DNA of 10,889 bases from Syntrophobacterales bacterium (GTDB lineage Bacteria; Desulfobacterota; Syntrophobacteria; BM002): positions 1-10,889 of the forward strand of contig JAUVTM010000044.1 of the NCBI GenBank assembly GCA_030601545.1. The letters are read 5' to 3'. This document shows, piece by piece, positions 1 to 5,970 of the stretch. How positions within the stretch are numbered: position 1 is the stretch's first letter; every line of letters starts with the position of its first letter. The notes beneath the pieces were generated by a model. The model worked only from the letters and a program-made list of their open reading frames with translations. It had not been told where the DNA came from and did no database searches. The translations under genes were made by a program, and so were the position numbers.

Positions 1-393
1 CCTGACTTGCAGCTTGTTATCGGCCACCGTCGAAAGCGCATGGATAGCTGGGTGAAGCGCGTGTCGGCACGTGTGGCCAACGGGGTCAGAGGTTATCTGC
101 TCAAGGATCGCACCCCGGACACAGGCTGTGGACTCAAGCTATTTCCCCGTGAAATATTTATGGGGTTACCCTTTTTTGATCACATGCATCGTTTTCTCCC
201 CGCGCTTATTCTGCGCAGCGGCGGGGCCGTAGCCTCAGTGGAAGTCAACCATCGACCACGCAAGTACGGCCGGAGTCATTATGGTGTCTGGGACCGGCTC
301 TGGGTAGGACTTGTGGACCTATGCGTGGTCATGTGGCTGCAACGACGGAGCAAGGTCGCTGAGATCGAGGAGGTAATAAACTTTGAGATTTGA
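1..393 (+). CDS. Family 2 glycosyltransferase, C-terminal part (dolichol-phosphate-mannose synthase-like), 5' end outside window
   Basis: The frame is open from base 1 and ends at TGA 391-393, giving about 130 C-terminal residues. Visible motifs are the DTGCGLK stretch near residue 40, HMHRFLPAL near residue 60 and VNHRPRKYGRSHYG near residue 85. This order is characteristic of GT2 enzymes of the DPM1/polyprenyl-phosphate sugar transferase group, which move a sugar from a nucleotide donor to a polyprenyl phosphate at the cytoplasmic membrane. The N-terminal nucleotide-binding half is missing, so donor and acceptor cannot be named. No C-terminal membrane segment is present. The last 11 bases overlap the next gene, which implies translational coupling. 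The family call is firm; substrate is unknown. Confidence 0.85.
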   Translation, partial: PDLQLVIGHRRKRMDSWVKRVSARVANGVRGYLLKDRTPDTGCGLKLFPREIFMGLPFFDHMHRFLPALILRSGGAVASVEVNHRPRKYGRSHYGVWDRLWVGLVDLCVVMWLQRRSKVAEIEEVINFEI

Positions 394-664
394 CACCGCT
401 TGGTTGATTGTAGGGCTTGTGGGCCAGACAGCATTTGGCCTGCGTTTTCTTGTTCAATGGCTTCACAGTGAGCGCTACGGGCGCAGCTTAATTCCCATCG
501 CTTTCTGGTATTTCAGTCTCGCCGGTGGAGTCATTTTGTTCAGTTATGCTGTCCACAGGCGTGATCCGGTATTTATCTTGGGGCAGTGTACCGGCGTTTT
601 CATCTACAGCCGCAATCTCCAATTGGTCTACAGGGAGCGCAGGCGCAACGCCGAGGCTGATTAG
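383..664 (+). CDS. Small LAB_N-domain membrane protein (lipid-A-disaccharide synthase N-terminal-like)
   Basis: A 93-residue protein with about three membrane segments (roughly 7-25, 36-56, 62-82). Conserved LAB_N features are visible: FLVQWLHSER, the RSLIP..FWY..SL block, PVFILGQ and YSRNLQLV. LAB_N modules occur fused to LpxB or as stand-alone proteins beside GT2 and ArnT-type glycosyltransferases, so a role in lipid-linked sugar or lipid A modification is likely but not shown. The start is TTG 383, chosen because AGGAGG lies at 368-373, nine bases upstream; no ATG fits. It overlaps the glycosyltransferase by 11 bases. A REP pair begins directly after the stop, and the ArnT-like gene often found third in such clusters is absent here. 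Confidence 0.8.
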   Translation: MRFDTAWLIVGLVGQTAFGLRFLVQWLHSERYGRSLIPIAFWYFSLAGGVILFSYAVHRRDPVFILGQCTGVFIYSRNLQLVYRERRRNAEAD

Positions 665-665
665 G

Positions 666-749
666 GGTGGATTCGCTGCGCTTAATCCACTTTACCTTAG
701 CGAAGATTCAGCTCTGTAGGGTGGATTAAGGCCAAGGGCCGAATCCACC
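666..749. repeat. REP/BIME-like pair, left copy
   Basis: Two imperfect palindromes built on GGTGGATT/AATCCACC arms. The first has arms 666-673 and 684-690; the second has arms 720-727 and 742-749, with an extra GGCC/GGCC inner stem. They are separated by about 30 bases. The block is repeated in direct orientation at 1301-1381, on the other side of the RAYT gene, with roughly 85-90% identity by eye. Confidence 0.85.
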
Positions 750-768
750 AAAGAAGAGATTTAAGGCG

Positions 769-1290
769 ATGAGCGAGTATAGGCGAGCGTATCAAGAAGG
801 AGGTTGGTATTTTTTTACAGTCGTGACCTACGAGCGCCAGAGAATATTGGACCGTCGAGAAAATATCGAAAGGCTAAAGAAAGCCTTTCGCCATGTGATG
901 GAAAACTATCCGTTTGTCATGGATAGCGTCGTTATCCTACCTGACCATCTGCATTGCATCTGGTTATTACCAGGGGGAGACTCTGATTTCTCCTCACGCT
1001 GGCGACTCATAAAGCGCTATTTCTCTATCGGTATCGGTGCCCCAATAGACCATAGAGGGGAAAAGACGGTCTGGCAACGACGATTTTGGGAACACTTAAT
1101 TCGCAACGAAGACGATTGGAGAAAACACGTGGATTACATACATTATAATCCCGTGAAACATGGGTACGTTCTACGTCCAGCAGATTGGCCTCATAGTTCA
1201 TTTCAGAGAGCTGTAGACCGAGGTTGGTACTCCGTGGACTGGGGAGAGAAGAAGGAACCCGGTAATATCAAAGGGATAGATCTTGAATGA
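769..1290 (+). CDS. REP-associated tyrosine transposase (RAYT, Y1 HUH family)
   Basis: The 173-residue product has the Y1-transposase fold signature of TnpA_REP proteins. The N-terminal GGWYFFTVVTYERQRIL strand comes first, the HUH metal motif is at DHLHCIW (His60 and His62), the WQRRFWEHLIR block is near residue 105, and YIHYNPVKHG near 123-132 holds the probable catalytic Tyr. RAYTs nick and rejoin single-stranded DNA at REP hairpins and are thought to drive REP spread; they are usually single-copy, domesticated genes. Start ATG 769 has a weak purine-rich site (AAGAAGAG, 751-758). Length is normal for the family and no frameshift is seen. REP pairs flank it closely on both sides, as expected for a RAYT with its cognate repeats. 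Confidence 0.93.
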   Translation: MSEYRRAYQEGGWYFFTVVTYERQRILDRRENIERLKKAFRHVMENYPFVMDSVVILPDHLHCIWLLPGGDSDFSSRWRLIKRYFSIGIGAPIDHRGEKTVWQRRFWEHLIRNEDDWRKHVDYIHYNPVKHGYVLRPADWPHSSFQRAVDRGWYSVDWGEKKEPGNIKGIDLE

Positions 1291-1300
1291 TAGCCTTATT

Positions 1301-1381
1301 GGTGGATTTGCTGCGCTTAATCCACCCTACGTTAAGGAAGATTCTCTGTAGGGTGGATTAAGGCCAAAGGCCGAATCCACC
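1301..1381. repeat. REP/BIME-like pair, right copy
   Basis: Second copy of the GGTGGATT/AATCCACC double palindrome: arms 1301-1308 with 1319-1326, and 1352-1359 with 1374-1381. It begins 10 bases after the RAYT stop and ends 10 bases before the 3' end of the convergent lipoprotein gene, so it could also act as a bidirectional transcription barrier. It is in the same orientation as the left copy. Confidence 0.85.
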
Positions 1382-1391
1382 AAAGAGCCGC

Positions 1392-1940
1392 TTACCAGTA
1401 AGGATGTCTGTAGCGGTACGGGCGTCTGTACCACGGATGGTACCAAGGATCATAATAGGGGTAATAAGGCCCGATATACTTTCCCTCTTTGGACCAGAGA
1501 TGAATCTCCATGGCCTCAATGACAGGATATACATAGGTGAGATTTCCTAATTTCCTCTCCTGACTTCCAACGACCTTGCCGCCAACGGTAATCCTTCTCT
1601 CTTTGCTGTAAACCACCGGATCCAAGAATTCGCTACTCGAAACCATGAAACGTCCCTTGGACAGGTCCGATGATTTCGGCCTGTTCTGGGAATCCAGTGG
1701 TGCTTGCAACACGGTAATCCGAGAGCCATCCGTTTCATTTGCTGTTTCCAGGATGTACCCCCCAACAATTACAATGCGGCCTTTATAGCCATCAGTCCGC
1801 TTCAGGAGTGCTTCAAAAGAAACTGCTTCTCCGGCCTCTTCCCGCACCTTTTTGGATATGGCAGGAGCACAGGCTGTAAACCCACCGAGGAGAAAGAATG
1901 ACAAGATGTATCCCGCAACTGAGATGGAAAGTCGGCCCAT
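1392..1940 (-). CDS. Slp family outer-membrane lipoprotein
   Basis: From ATG 1940 the protein is 182 residues. It has a lipoprotein signal peptide (MGRLSIS, hydrophobic core, then GGFTAC with the lipidated Cys at 24) and an Slp-like body: VSFEALL...YKGRIVIVGGYIL, a central ITVLQAPLD strand, GRFMV near the middle, and RRITVGGKVVG followed by YVYPVIEAMEIHLW. Slp proteins are starvation- or stress-induced outer-membrane lipoproteins of poorly known function. The tail is a Tyr/Pro/Trp-rich run (PYYPYYDPWYHPWYRRPYRY), common in relatives outside the enterics. A TTG at 1964 would add eight residues including two acidic ones before the signal peptide, and its AGGA site is too close, so ATG 1940 is preferred. 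It has its own promoter and lies downstream of the regulator genes, so co-regulation is possible but not shown. Confidence 0.85.
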   Translation of the reverse strand: MGRLSISVAGYILSFFLLGGFTACAPAISKKVREEAGEAVSFEALLKRTDGYKGRIVIVGGYILETANETDGSRITVLQAPLDSQNRPKSSDLSKGRFMVSSSEFLDPVVYSKERRITVGGKVVGSQERKLGNLTYVYPVIEAMEIHLWSKEGKYIGPYYPYYDPWYHPWYRRPYRYRHPYW

Positions 1941-1988
1941 TATATTTTCCCGATCCACATTCAATTCTTCCTAACATCTTATCAGAAA

Positions 1989-2016
1989 ATTATAACACGA
2001 CTTCTCGGTATGTCGG
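1989..2016 (-). promoter_or_regulatory. Sigma-70-type promoter for the Slp-type lipoprotein gene
   Basis: Read on the - strand, CCGACA (2011-2016) is followed by a 16-base spacer and a perfect TATAAT (1989-1994). The predicted start, near 1982, would give a leader of about 40 bases to ATG 1940. The -10 is strong and the -35 matches four of six consensus bases. Confidence 0.55.
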
Positions 2017-2034
2017 CCTAGGCACTATTGATCA

Positions 2035-2110
2035 GCGAGACTGGCGAGACGAGCGAGACGAGGTTTATTAAATATACCCGACCTCACGTCTCGCCCGACA
2101 TCTCGTCTCG
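2035..2110. repeat. GAGACG tandem/inverted repeat cluster
   Basis: Three 9-base units (GCGAGACTG, GCGAGACGA, GCGAGACGA) run from 2035 to 2061. Reverse complements lie at 2087-2095 and 2102-2110. The best hairpin pairs GCGAGACG+AGG (2053-2063) with CCT+CGTCTCGC (2082-2094) around an AT-rich loop. It sits after the response-regulator gene on the - strand but has no U-tract, so a terminator role is uncertain. Confidence 0.6.
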
Positions 2111-2125
2111 TAGCGCGCTGTACGC

Positions 2126-2194
2126 TTTGATGCATTCAAAGAGAAATACGCTCAAGCTGCAATCACGCGTTTTGGCGGTGGTTGGGGCTGGCTG
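2126..2194 (+). pseudogene. Short relic resembling Fe/Mn superoxide dismutase
   Basis: On the + strand, opposite to its neighbours, the frame reads FDAFKEKYAQAAITRF followed by GGGWGWL. This matches the conserved internal block of Fe/Mn superoxide dismutases (F-x-x-FK-x-x-F-x-x-AA-x-x-x-FGSGWAWL, known from SodA and SodB). About 23 residues match. A TAG lies five codons upstream (2111-2113), and after WL the frame no longer resembles the family and runs into the antisense of the regulator gene. There is no start codon or ribosome site. It is best read as a fragment left by deletion of a sod gene; a chance match is possible but unlikely given the GGGWGWL signature. Confidence 0.5.
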
Positions 2195-2226
2195 AGTGCA
2201 ATTTCTTTATTGGTCTGTGAGAGACT

Positions 2227-3600
2227 CTACATCACACCATACTTCTTCAGCTTCTTATGAAGAGTTCGCCGGGTGATGCCGAGTCGTCTGGCAGTTTCGC
2301 TCTTGTTGCCGCCTGCCGATTCGAGGGTCTTCAAGATGGTTACCTTTTCCACTTCCTCCAGGGGTAGATCCGCCAGCAACTCTTCTCTAACCGACTCTTG
2401 CTCCGGGGCGAGAACATCGCTGACCGAGAGGGGAAAATCCATTTCAGAAACATAGTCGCCCCGGCACAGAATTACACCGCGCTCAACAGCGTTCATCAGT
2501 TCACGCACGTTTCCCGGCCAGTCGTATCGTCCCAACCTATCCATGGCCTGAGGGGTGAAGCCCTTGATCTGTTTGCGGTTTTTTTCAGCAAAAATATCGA
2601 GAAAATGCTGCGCCAAAAGGGGTATATCCTCGCGTCTTTCCCTCAGGGCAGGCACAGCCAGGGTAACCACGTTCAAGCGGTAGTAAAGATCTTCGCGAAA
2701 CCGACCACCCTTAATCTCTGCTTTCAAGTCTCTATTGGTGGCTGCTATTACCCGAACATCAACTCTCAAGACTTCCTCTCCACCAACCCTCTGGATCTCC
2801 TTCTCCTGGAGCACCCGCAGCAGCTTGGCTTGCATGGCCACGGACATCTCGCTAATTTCGTCCAGAAAGATGCTACCACTGTGAGCCAGTCGGAATCTGC
2901 CTTCCTTACGGCGGTCAGCACCCGTAAATGCCCCTTTTTCATGGCCGAAAAGTTCTGACTCCAGCAGGGTCTCAGTAATGGCAGCACAGTTCAGCTGGAT
3001 GAGTGGCTTCTCTCGGCGTGGGCTGTTCAAATGAATTGCGCTGGCAATGAGTTCCTTTCCCGTTCCAGACTCACCGGTGATGAGCACTGTGGCTTCGGTG
3101 GGCGCCACCAAGGCCACAGTCTCCAGTAATTCCATCATAACCCGGCTGCGACCAATGATATCGCCGGTATTGAAGCCGACCCCAAGTCTCTCTTTGAGGG
3201 CACGGTTTTCCTCTTTCAGTCGAGTATGATCCATGGCCCTGCCAATGGCCAGCTCGAGTTCATCGAAGTCCAGTGGTTTGCTGAGATAGTCGTACGCTCC
3301 TTTTTTCAAGGCCTCCACAGCCGTCTCCACCGAGGAGTAGGCAGTCATGATGATGATAGGGATGGCTGGGTTAAAGCTCTTTATCTCAGACAGGGCCTCC
3401 AGCCCGGAGACTTCAACCATACGAACGTCCATCAGAATTAAATCGTATGATTTTTCATGTACCTTTTCGATGGCTCGAGCACCATCGTCCGCTTCGTGCA
3501 CCGCATATCCCCACCCTCCCAGCAGGGTGCGTAGCATGGTTCGATGAGCCCGATCATCGTCAACCACCAGTATGCTGCCCGAAGAACTAAACTTAGCCAC
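2227..3600 (-). CDS. Sigma-54-dependent response regulator, NtrC/ZraR type
   Basis: From GTG 3600 the protein has 457 residues in three domains. The receiver (about 8-125) holds an acidic cluster at 14-16, phospho-acceptor Asp58, Thr86 and Lys108. The AAA+ sigma-54 activator domain (about 145-375) has Walker A GESGTGKE at 176-183, the sigma-54-contacting GAFTGA loop at 223-228 and Walker B IFLDEIS at 244-250. A Fis-type helix-turn-helix (GGNKSETARRLGITRRTL) closes the protein. All key residues are intact. It should remodel sigma-54 polymerase at a -24/-12 promoter once phosphorylated by the adjacent kinase. GTG 3600 is preferred because AGGAGG lies nine bases upstream and it overlaps the kinase stop by eight bases; ATG 3621 would add seven residues, largely translation of the ribosome site itself. 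The likely target is the 5971 gene. Confidence 0.93.
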   Translation of the reverse strand: MAKFSSSGSILVVDDDRAHRTMLRTLLGGWGYAVHEADDGARAIEKVHEKSYDLILMDVRMVEVSGLEALSEIKSFNPAIPIIIMTAYSSVETAVEALKKGAYDYLSKPLDFDELELAIGRAMDHTRLKEENRALKERLGVGFNTGDIIGRSRVMMELLETVALVAPTEATVLITGESGTGKELIASAIHLNSPRREKPLIQLNCAAITETLLESELFGHEKGAFTGADRRKEGRFRLAHSGSIFLDEISEMSVAMQAKLLRVLQEKEIQRVGGEEVLRVDVRVIAATNRDLKAEIKGGRFREDLYYRLNVVTLAVPALRERREDIPLLAQHFLDIFAEKNRKQIKGFTPQAMDRLGRYDWPGNVRELMNAVERGVILCRGDYVSEMDFPLSVSDVLAPEQESVREELLADLPLEEVEKVTILKTLESAGGNKSETARRLGITRRTLHKKLKKYGVM

Positions 3601-5389
3601 GATCTTGCTCCTCCTCCGCATCCGGCAGGATCAGAGTTATTGTGGTCCCGAGGCCTGGCTTGCTTTTCACCTTTACAGTTCCATGGTGAGCGTCAATAAT
3701 CTTGTGCACTATGGCAAGACCGAGGCCGGTACCGGCTGGCTTGGTGGTAAAATAGGGATCAAAGATGCGCTCCTGATCCGCTGGATCTATGCCACCGCCG
3801 TTGTCCGCAACAATGATTGTTGTTAGTTTTCTCGTCTCATCCCTGGAGACTTTAACCTCCAAAATGCCTTGTGCCTCCATGGCTTGCATAGAATTGAGGT
3901 ACAGGTTAAGCAAGACCTGACTCATTCTATCCGCATCAATAGGGACGTCCGGGAGGTTCGAAGGAACCTCGGATTTTACCTCGATCCCCTTTGCCCGGGC
4001 ATCGCCATCGATGAGCTTGAGAGAGTGTTGGACCAAATCAGCTACCCGAACCGGCTTTATTCTGAGAGTGCTGGGGCGGGCGAACTCCAGTAGTTGGCCG
4101 ATGACACGGTCCAGCCGTTCCACCTCCTGGATCATTGTGGTGGCCGTATCCCGGTCCTGTGGATTATCCTTGAGTTTGTCCCTGAAATAAGTGGCGAAGC
4201 CCTTCACTGAGCTCAAAGGGTTTCTAATTTCGTGGGCCACGCCGGCTGCCAGGCTTCCAAGTGAGGCCAATCGTTTCGTTCTCTCCACCTCCTGCTGCAG
4301 TCGTCGAACCTCCATCAGGTCACGAAAAATAAAGACATAACCCAAAAAAGTGTTGTCTTCGCCGTGAAGACCGGCAGCGCTAACCCTAAGTGGCAGTCTG
4401 GTACCTCGAGTGGTCTGGCAATCGAGTTCCTCTTCGACAATCGTTCTCTTCGTTCCAATGCGTTCAGTTAATTGCCATAGCTCCGGAGGCAAAACCCCTG
4501 CCGCCTTTTCCCCTAAAGCCTTGTGGCTCGAATCTCCGAGAATTGCCTCTGCCGTTTGGTTGAAAGCGGCCACCTCGCCATTTTCGTCTGTGGCCACAAG
4601 CCCCATGGGAAGATTCTCCACTACCTGATCTGAAAAAGCCTGTACTTTGGCTAAGGCGCGGGTTGCCAGTTTGTAACCCTGGGCCAGAAAAAGGGAGACC
4701 ATTACCGCAAGACCAATCAGCAACACCCCAATAGACATGGCCACGGTGTGACGCCTGGCCTCAACTCTCGCCGTTTCCATGGCACTCATATCCAGGCCAA
4801 CGAATATGTATAAAGCCGGCCCATTTTGCCCATCCCGGCCGCTCTCCAAAGACCTGTCAGTCGAGTCTCTGCCGAACCCCGGTCCCCGCATCATCATGCC
4901 GTGACGATGCATGCGGCCCTGCCATGGCATGCCCTTGATAGGTTTGAACCGCTTGTACACCTCAAAGGCAAAATTGCCTCTGTTCATCTGGACCTCATGC
5001 CATTGCACCTCATCGACTTCCTTTGGAGCAAGTACTGCATCTCTGTATTGTTCGCCAATTTGTTCAGGGTCGCTGTGGGCAACTGCATATCCGCTTTCAT
5101 CAGTTACCACCAGGTAAAGAATATCGGGCTGCTTGGCAGTTTCTACCAGCAAGCGCTGCAGCTGTGTGCCGCCCCAGCCCATACCCATCACTCCGGTTCT
5201 GGCCCCAGCCTCAAAGGAGCGGATGAGTGCAGCACCTTTCTCAACCAGAAGTCGGGTCATGTTTTTCCTGTCCTCCTTGATGCTGCTGCTGGTCAGAAAG
5301 AAGATTATAGGCGCCAATACGGCCAAGCTGCCCAGAACGGCCCAGGGAGACAAGGAGAGCCAGAGATTTTTTGTGTGTGCGTTAGTCAT
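3593..5389 (-). CDS. Membrane sensor histidine kinase, ZraS/HydH type
   Basis: A 598-residue kinase. Membrane segments at about 14-34 and 217-237 bracket a periplasmic sensor domain of about 180 residues. A PAS domain follows (about 250-365), then HisKA with phospho-acceptor His386 (GVAHEIRNPLSSVKGF) and an HATPase domain with N-box NLYLNS (495-500), G1 DNGGGI (529-534) and G2 GTGLGL (553-558). This is the architecture of ZraS-like partners of sigma-54 regulators. The periplasmic domain carries a Met/His-rich insert at about 153-172 (MPWQGRMHRHGMMMRGPGF) that looks like a metal-binding loop; this is inference. ATG 5389 is the only sensible start, though its ribosome site is weak. It is first in a two-gene operon, overlapping the regulator gene by eight bases, and divergent from the ZraP-like gene. 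Confidence 0.93.
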   Translation of the reverse strand: MTNAHTKNLWLSLSPWAVLGSLAVLAPIIFFLTSSSIKEDRKNMTRLLVEKGAALIRSFEAGARTGVMGMGWGGTQLQRLLVETAKQPDILYLVVTDESGYAVAHSDPEQIGEQYRDAVLAPKEVDEVQWHEVQMNRGNFAFEVYKRFKPIKGMPWQGRMHRHGMMMRGPGFGRDSTDRSLESGRDGQNGPALYIFVGLDMSAMETARVEARRHTVAMSIGVLLIGLAVMVSLFLAQGYKLATRALAKVQAFSDQVVENLPMGLVATDENGEVAAFNQTAEAILGDSSHKALGEKAAGVLPPELWQLTERIGTKRTIVEEELDCQTTRGTRLPLRVSAAGLHGEDNTFLGYVFIFRDLMEVRRLQQEVERTKRLASLGSLAAGVAHEIRNPLSSVKGFATYFRDKLKDNPQDRDTATTMIQEVERLDRVIGQLLEFARPSTLRIKPVRVADLVQHSLKLIDGDARAKGIEVKSEVPSNLPDVPIDADRMSQVLLNLYLNSMQAMEAQGILEVKVSRDETRKLTTIIVADNGGGIDPADQERIFDPYFTTKPAGTGLGLAIVHKIIDAHHGTVKVKSKPGLGTTITLILPDAEEEQDRG

Positions 5390-5447
5390 TAAAGCTGCTC
5401 ATTAATATTCATATCGACGATGCCGAGAAAGGACCGAAATGTCATAC

Positions 5448-5471
5448 CGGACGCGACGGAGTCGCGATCCG
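5448..5471. repeat. REP-like hairpin 1
   Basis: CGGA+CGCGAC (5448-5457) pairs with GTCGCG+TCCG (5461-5466 and 5468-5471) around a GGA loop, with one bulged A. The preceding GTCATACCGGA mirrors TCCGGAATGAC at the end of hairpin 3, so hairpins 1 and 3 form an inverted pair. Confidence 0.65.
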
Positions 5472-5474
5472 TGG

Positions 5475-5507
5475 TTCGACAGGCTCACCACCCTGAGCGA
5501 AGTCGAA
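5475..5507. repeat. REP-like hairpin 2 (TTCGAC/GTCGAA type)
   Basis: TTCGAC (5475-5480) pairs with GTCGAA (5502-5507), and inside it GCTCA (5483-5487) pairs with TGAGC (5494-5498). Elements of this TTCGACAGGCTCA form are familiar as intergenic palindromes in many bacterial genomes; copy number here is unknown. Confidence 0.65.
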
Positions 5508-5538
5508 GGGGTATCCAGAAAACCTTCGTCTGCCCTGG

Positions 5539-5570
5539 ATTCCGGACAGTCGCTACGCGACTTCCGGAAT
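5539..5570. repeat. REP-like hairpin 3
   Basis: ATTCCGGA+AGTCGC (5539-5546 and 5548-5553) pairs with GCGACT+TCCGGAAT (5557-5570): 14 base pairs with one bulged C and a three-base loop. It is the strongest of the three hairpins in this gap and the inverted partner of hairpin 1. Confidence 0.75.
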
Positions 5571-5649
5571 GACGAAATCCGTGCTCGTGCTGAAAAGATT
5601 GCCACTTGCCATTACCGTACTCGCCAAAGGAAAACCTACAGCAATTTGT

Positions 5650-5670
5650 GGACCAGGGGTCCTCTTTTTT
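5650..5670 (+). terminator. Weak candidate intrinsic terminator
   Basis: GGACC, an AGG loop and GGTCC (5650-5662) are followed by TC and six Ts. The stem is only five base pairs and no upstream gene is evident, so it may be chance or may end an unannotated short transcript. Confidence 0.25.
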
Positions 5671-5745
5671 CAACCACTTCCTTTAGTGACCCTCTTGACT
5701 CGGGCTTTGCTAATAGTTACGTCTCTTGTTGCATGGGAAAATAGA

Positions 5746-5804
5746 TGGATACTTTTTACCCACCTGCATACTTTATTATTACCAATATGGATAAAAAGTA
5801 TCCA
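5746..5804. promoter_or_regulatory. Probable activator-binding inverted repeat (upstream activating sequence)
   Basis: TGGATACTTTTTA (5746-5758) and its exact reverse complement (5792-5804) form a 13-bp perfect inverted repeat with a 33-base gap. It lies about 100-155 bases upstream of the -24/-12 promoter, the usual range for NtrC-type enhancers. Binding by the neighbouring regulator is inferred from position; the half-sites do not need to match the E. coli ZraR site. Confidence 0.5.
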
Positions 5805-5872
5805 CTCTGGGGGGCGACGTCAAGGTCAGCAGCTAGGCAACCAAGATGGTATATCGCAAAATTACTGTAAAA

Positions 5873-5884
5873 TTAACTAGTTAA
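5873..5884. promoter_or_regulatory. AT-rich palindrome between enhancer and promoter
   Basis: TTAACTAGTTAA is a perfect 12-base palindrome 17 bases upstream of the -24 element, where a bending protein such as IHF or an additional regulator often binds in sigma-54 promoters. No specific binder can be assigned. Confidence 0.3.
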
Positions 5885-5900
5885 ATTGATAATGACCTTA

Positions 5901-5915
5901 TGGCATGGACATTGC
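5901..5915 (+). promoter_or_regulatory. Sigma-54 (-24/-12) promoter of the ZraP-like gene
   Basis: TGGCATGGACATTGC matches the TGGCACG-N4-TTGC consensus at all but one fixed position. The invariant GG (5902-5903) and GC (5914-5915) are exactly 10 bases apart. Transcription should start near 5927, leaving a leader of about 44 bases with GGAGGG at 5957-5962. The adjacent sigma-54 regulator makes this a very plausible target promoter. Confidence 0.8.
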
Positions 5916-5970
5916 CATTAAGGGAAGTGAACGGCGAGCAATCATAATCAATAAATGGAGGGTAAGGAAA

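Larger units (their letters stand above)
5390..5970. other. Intergenic control region between divergent kinase and ZraP-like genes
   Basis: This 581-base stretch has no convincing gene. From left to right it holds three REP-like hairpins (5448-5471, 5475-5507, 5539-5570), a weak GGACC/GGTCC hairpin with a T-run (5650-5670), a 13-bp inverted repeat (5746-5804), a 12-base AT palindrome (5873-5884), a sigma-54 promoter (5902-5915) and a ribosome site (GGAGGG, 5957-5962). The kinase promoter is not obvious. Confidence 0.8.

Noticed and set aside
1547..1768. 73-codon frame on the - strand inside the Slp-type gene
   Set aside because: A shadow frame of the lipoprotein gene, whose signal peptide and Slp motifs are clear.
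2398..2958. 186-codon open frame on the + strand
   Set aside because: It is antisense to the response-regulator AAA+ domain, which has all its motifs intact; the frame has no recognisable family features.
4826..5392. 188-codon open frame on the + strand
   Set aside because: Antisense to the kinase sensor and membrane region; no ribosome site and no family resemblance.
5422..5435. GG-N10-GC spacing on the - strand upstream of the kinase (possible sigma-54 promoter)
   Set aside because: Only the GG and GC dinucleotides match; the surrounding bases (CGGTCC and CGGC) do not fit TGGCAC and TTGC.
5569..5880. 103-codon hydrophobic open frame on the + strand
   Set aside because: It starts inside a REP-like hairpin, crosses the probable enhancer repeat, has no ribosome site and resembles no family.
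5905..5970. Longer in-frame start (ATG 5905) for the ZraP-like gene
   Set aside because: It lies between the -24 and -12 elements of the sigma-54 promoter, has no ribosome site and would bury the signal peptide; ATG 5971 has GGAGGG and a normal signal peptide.
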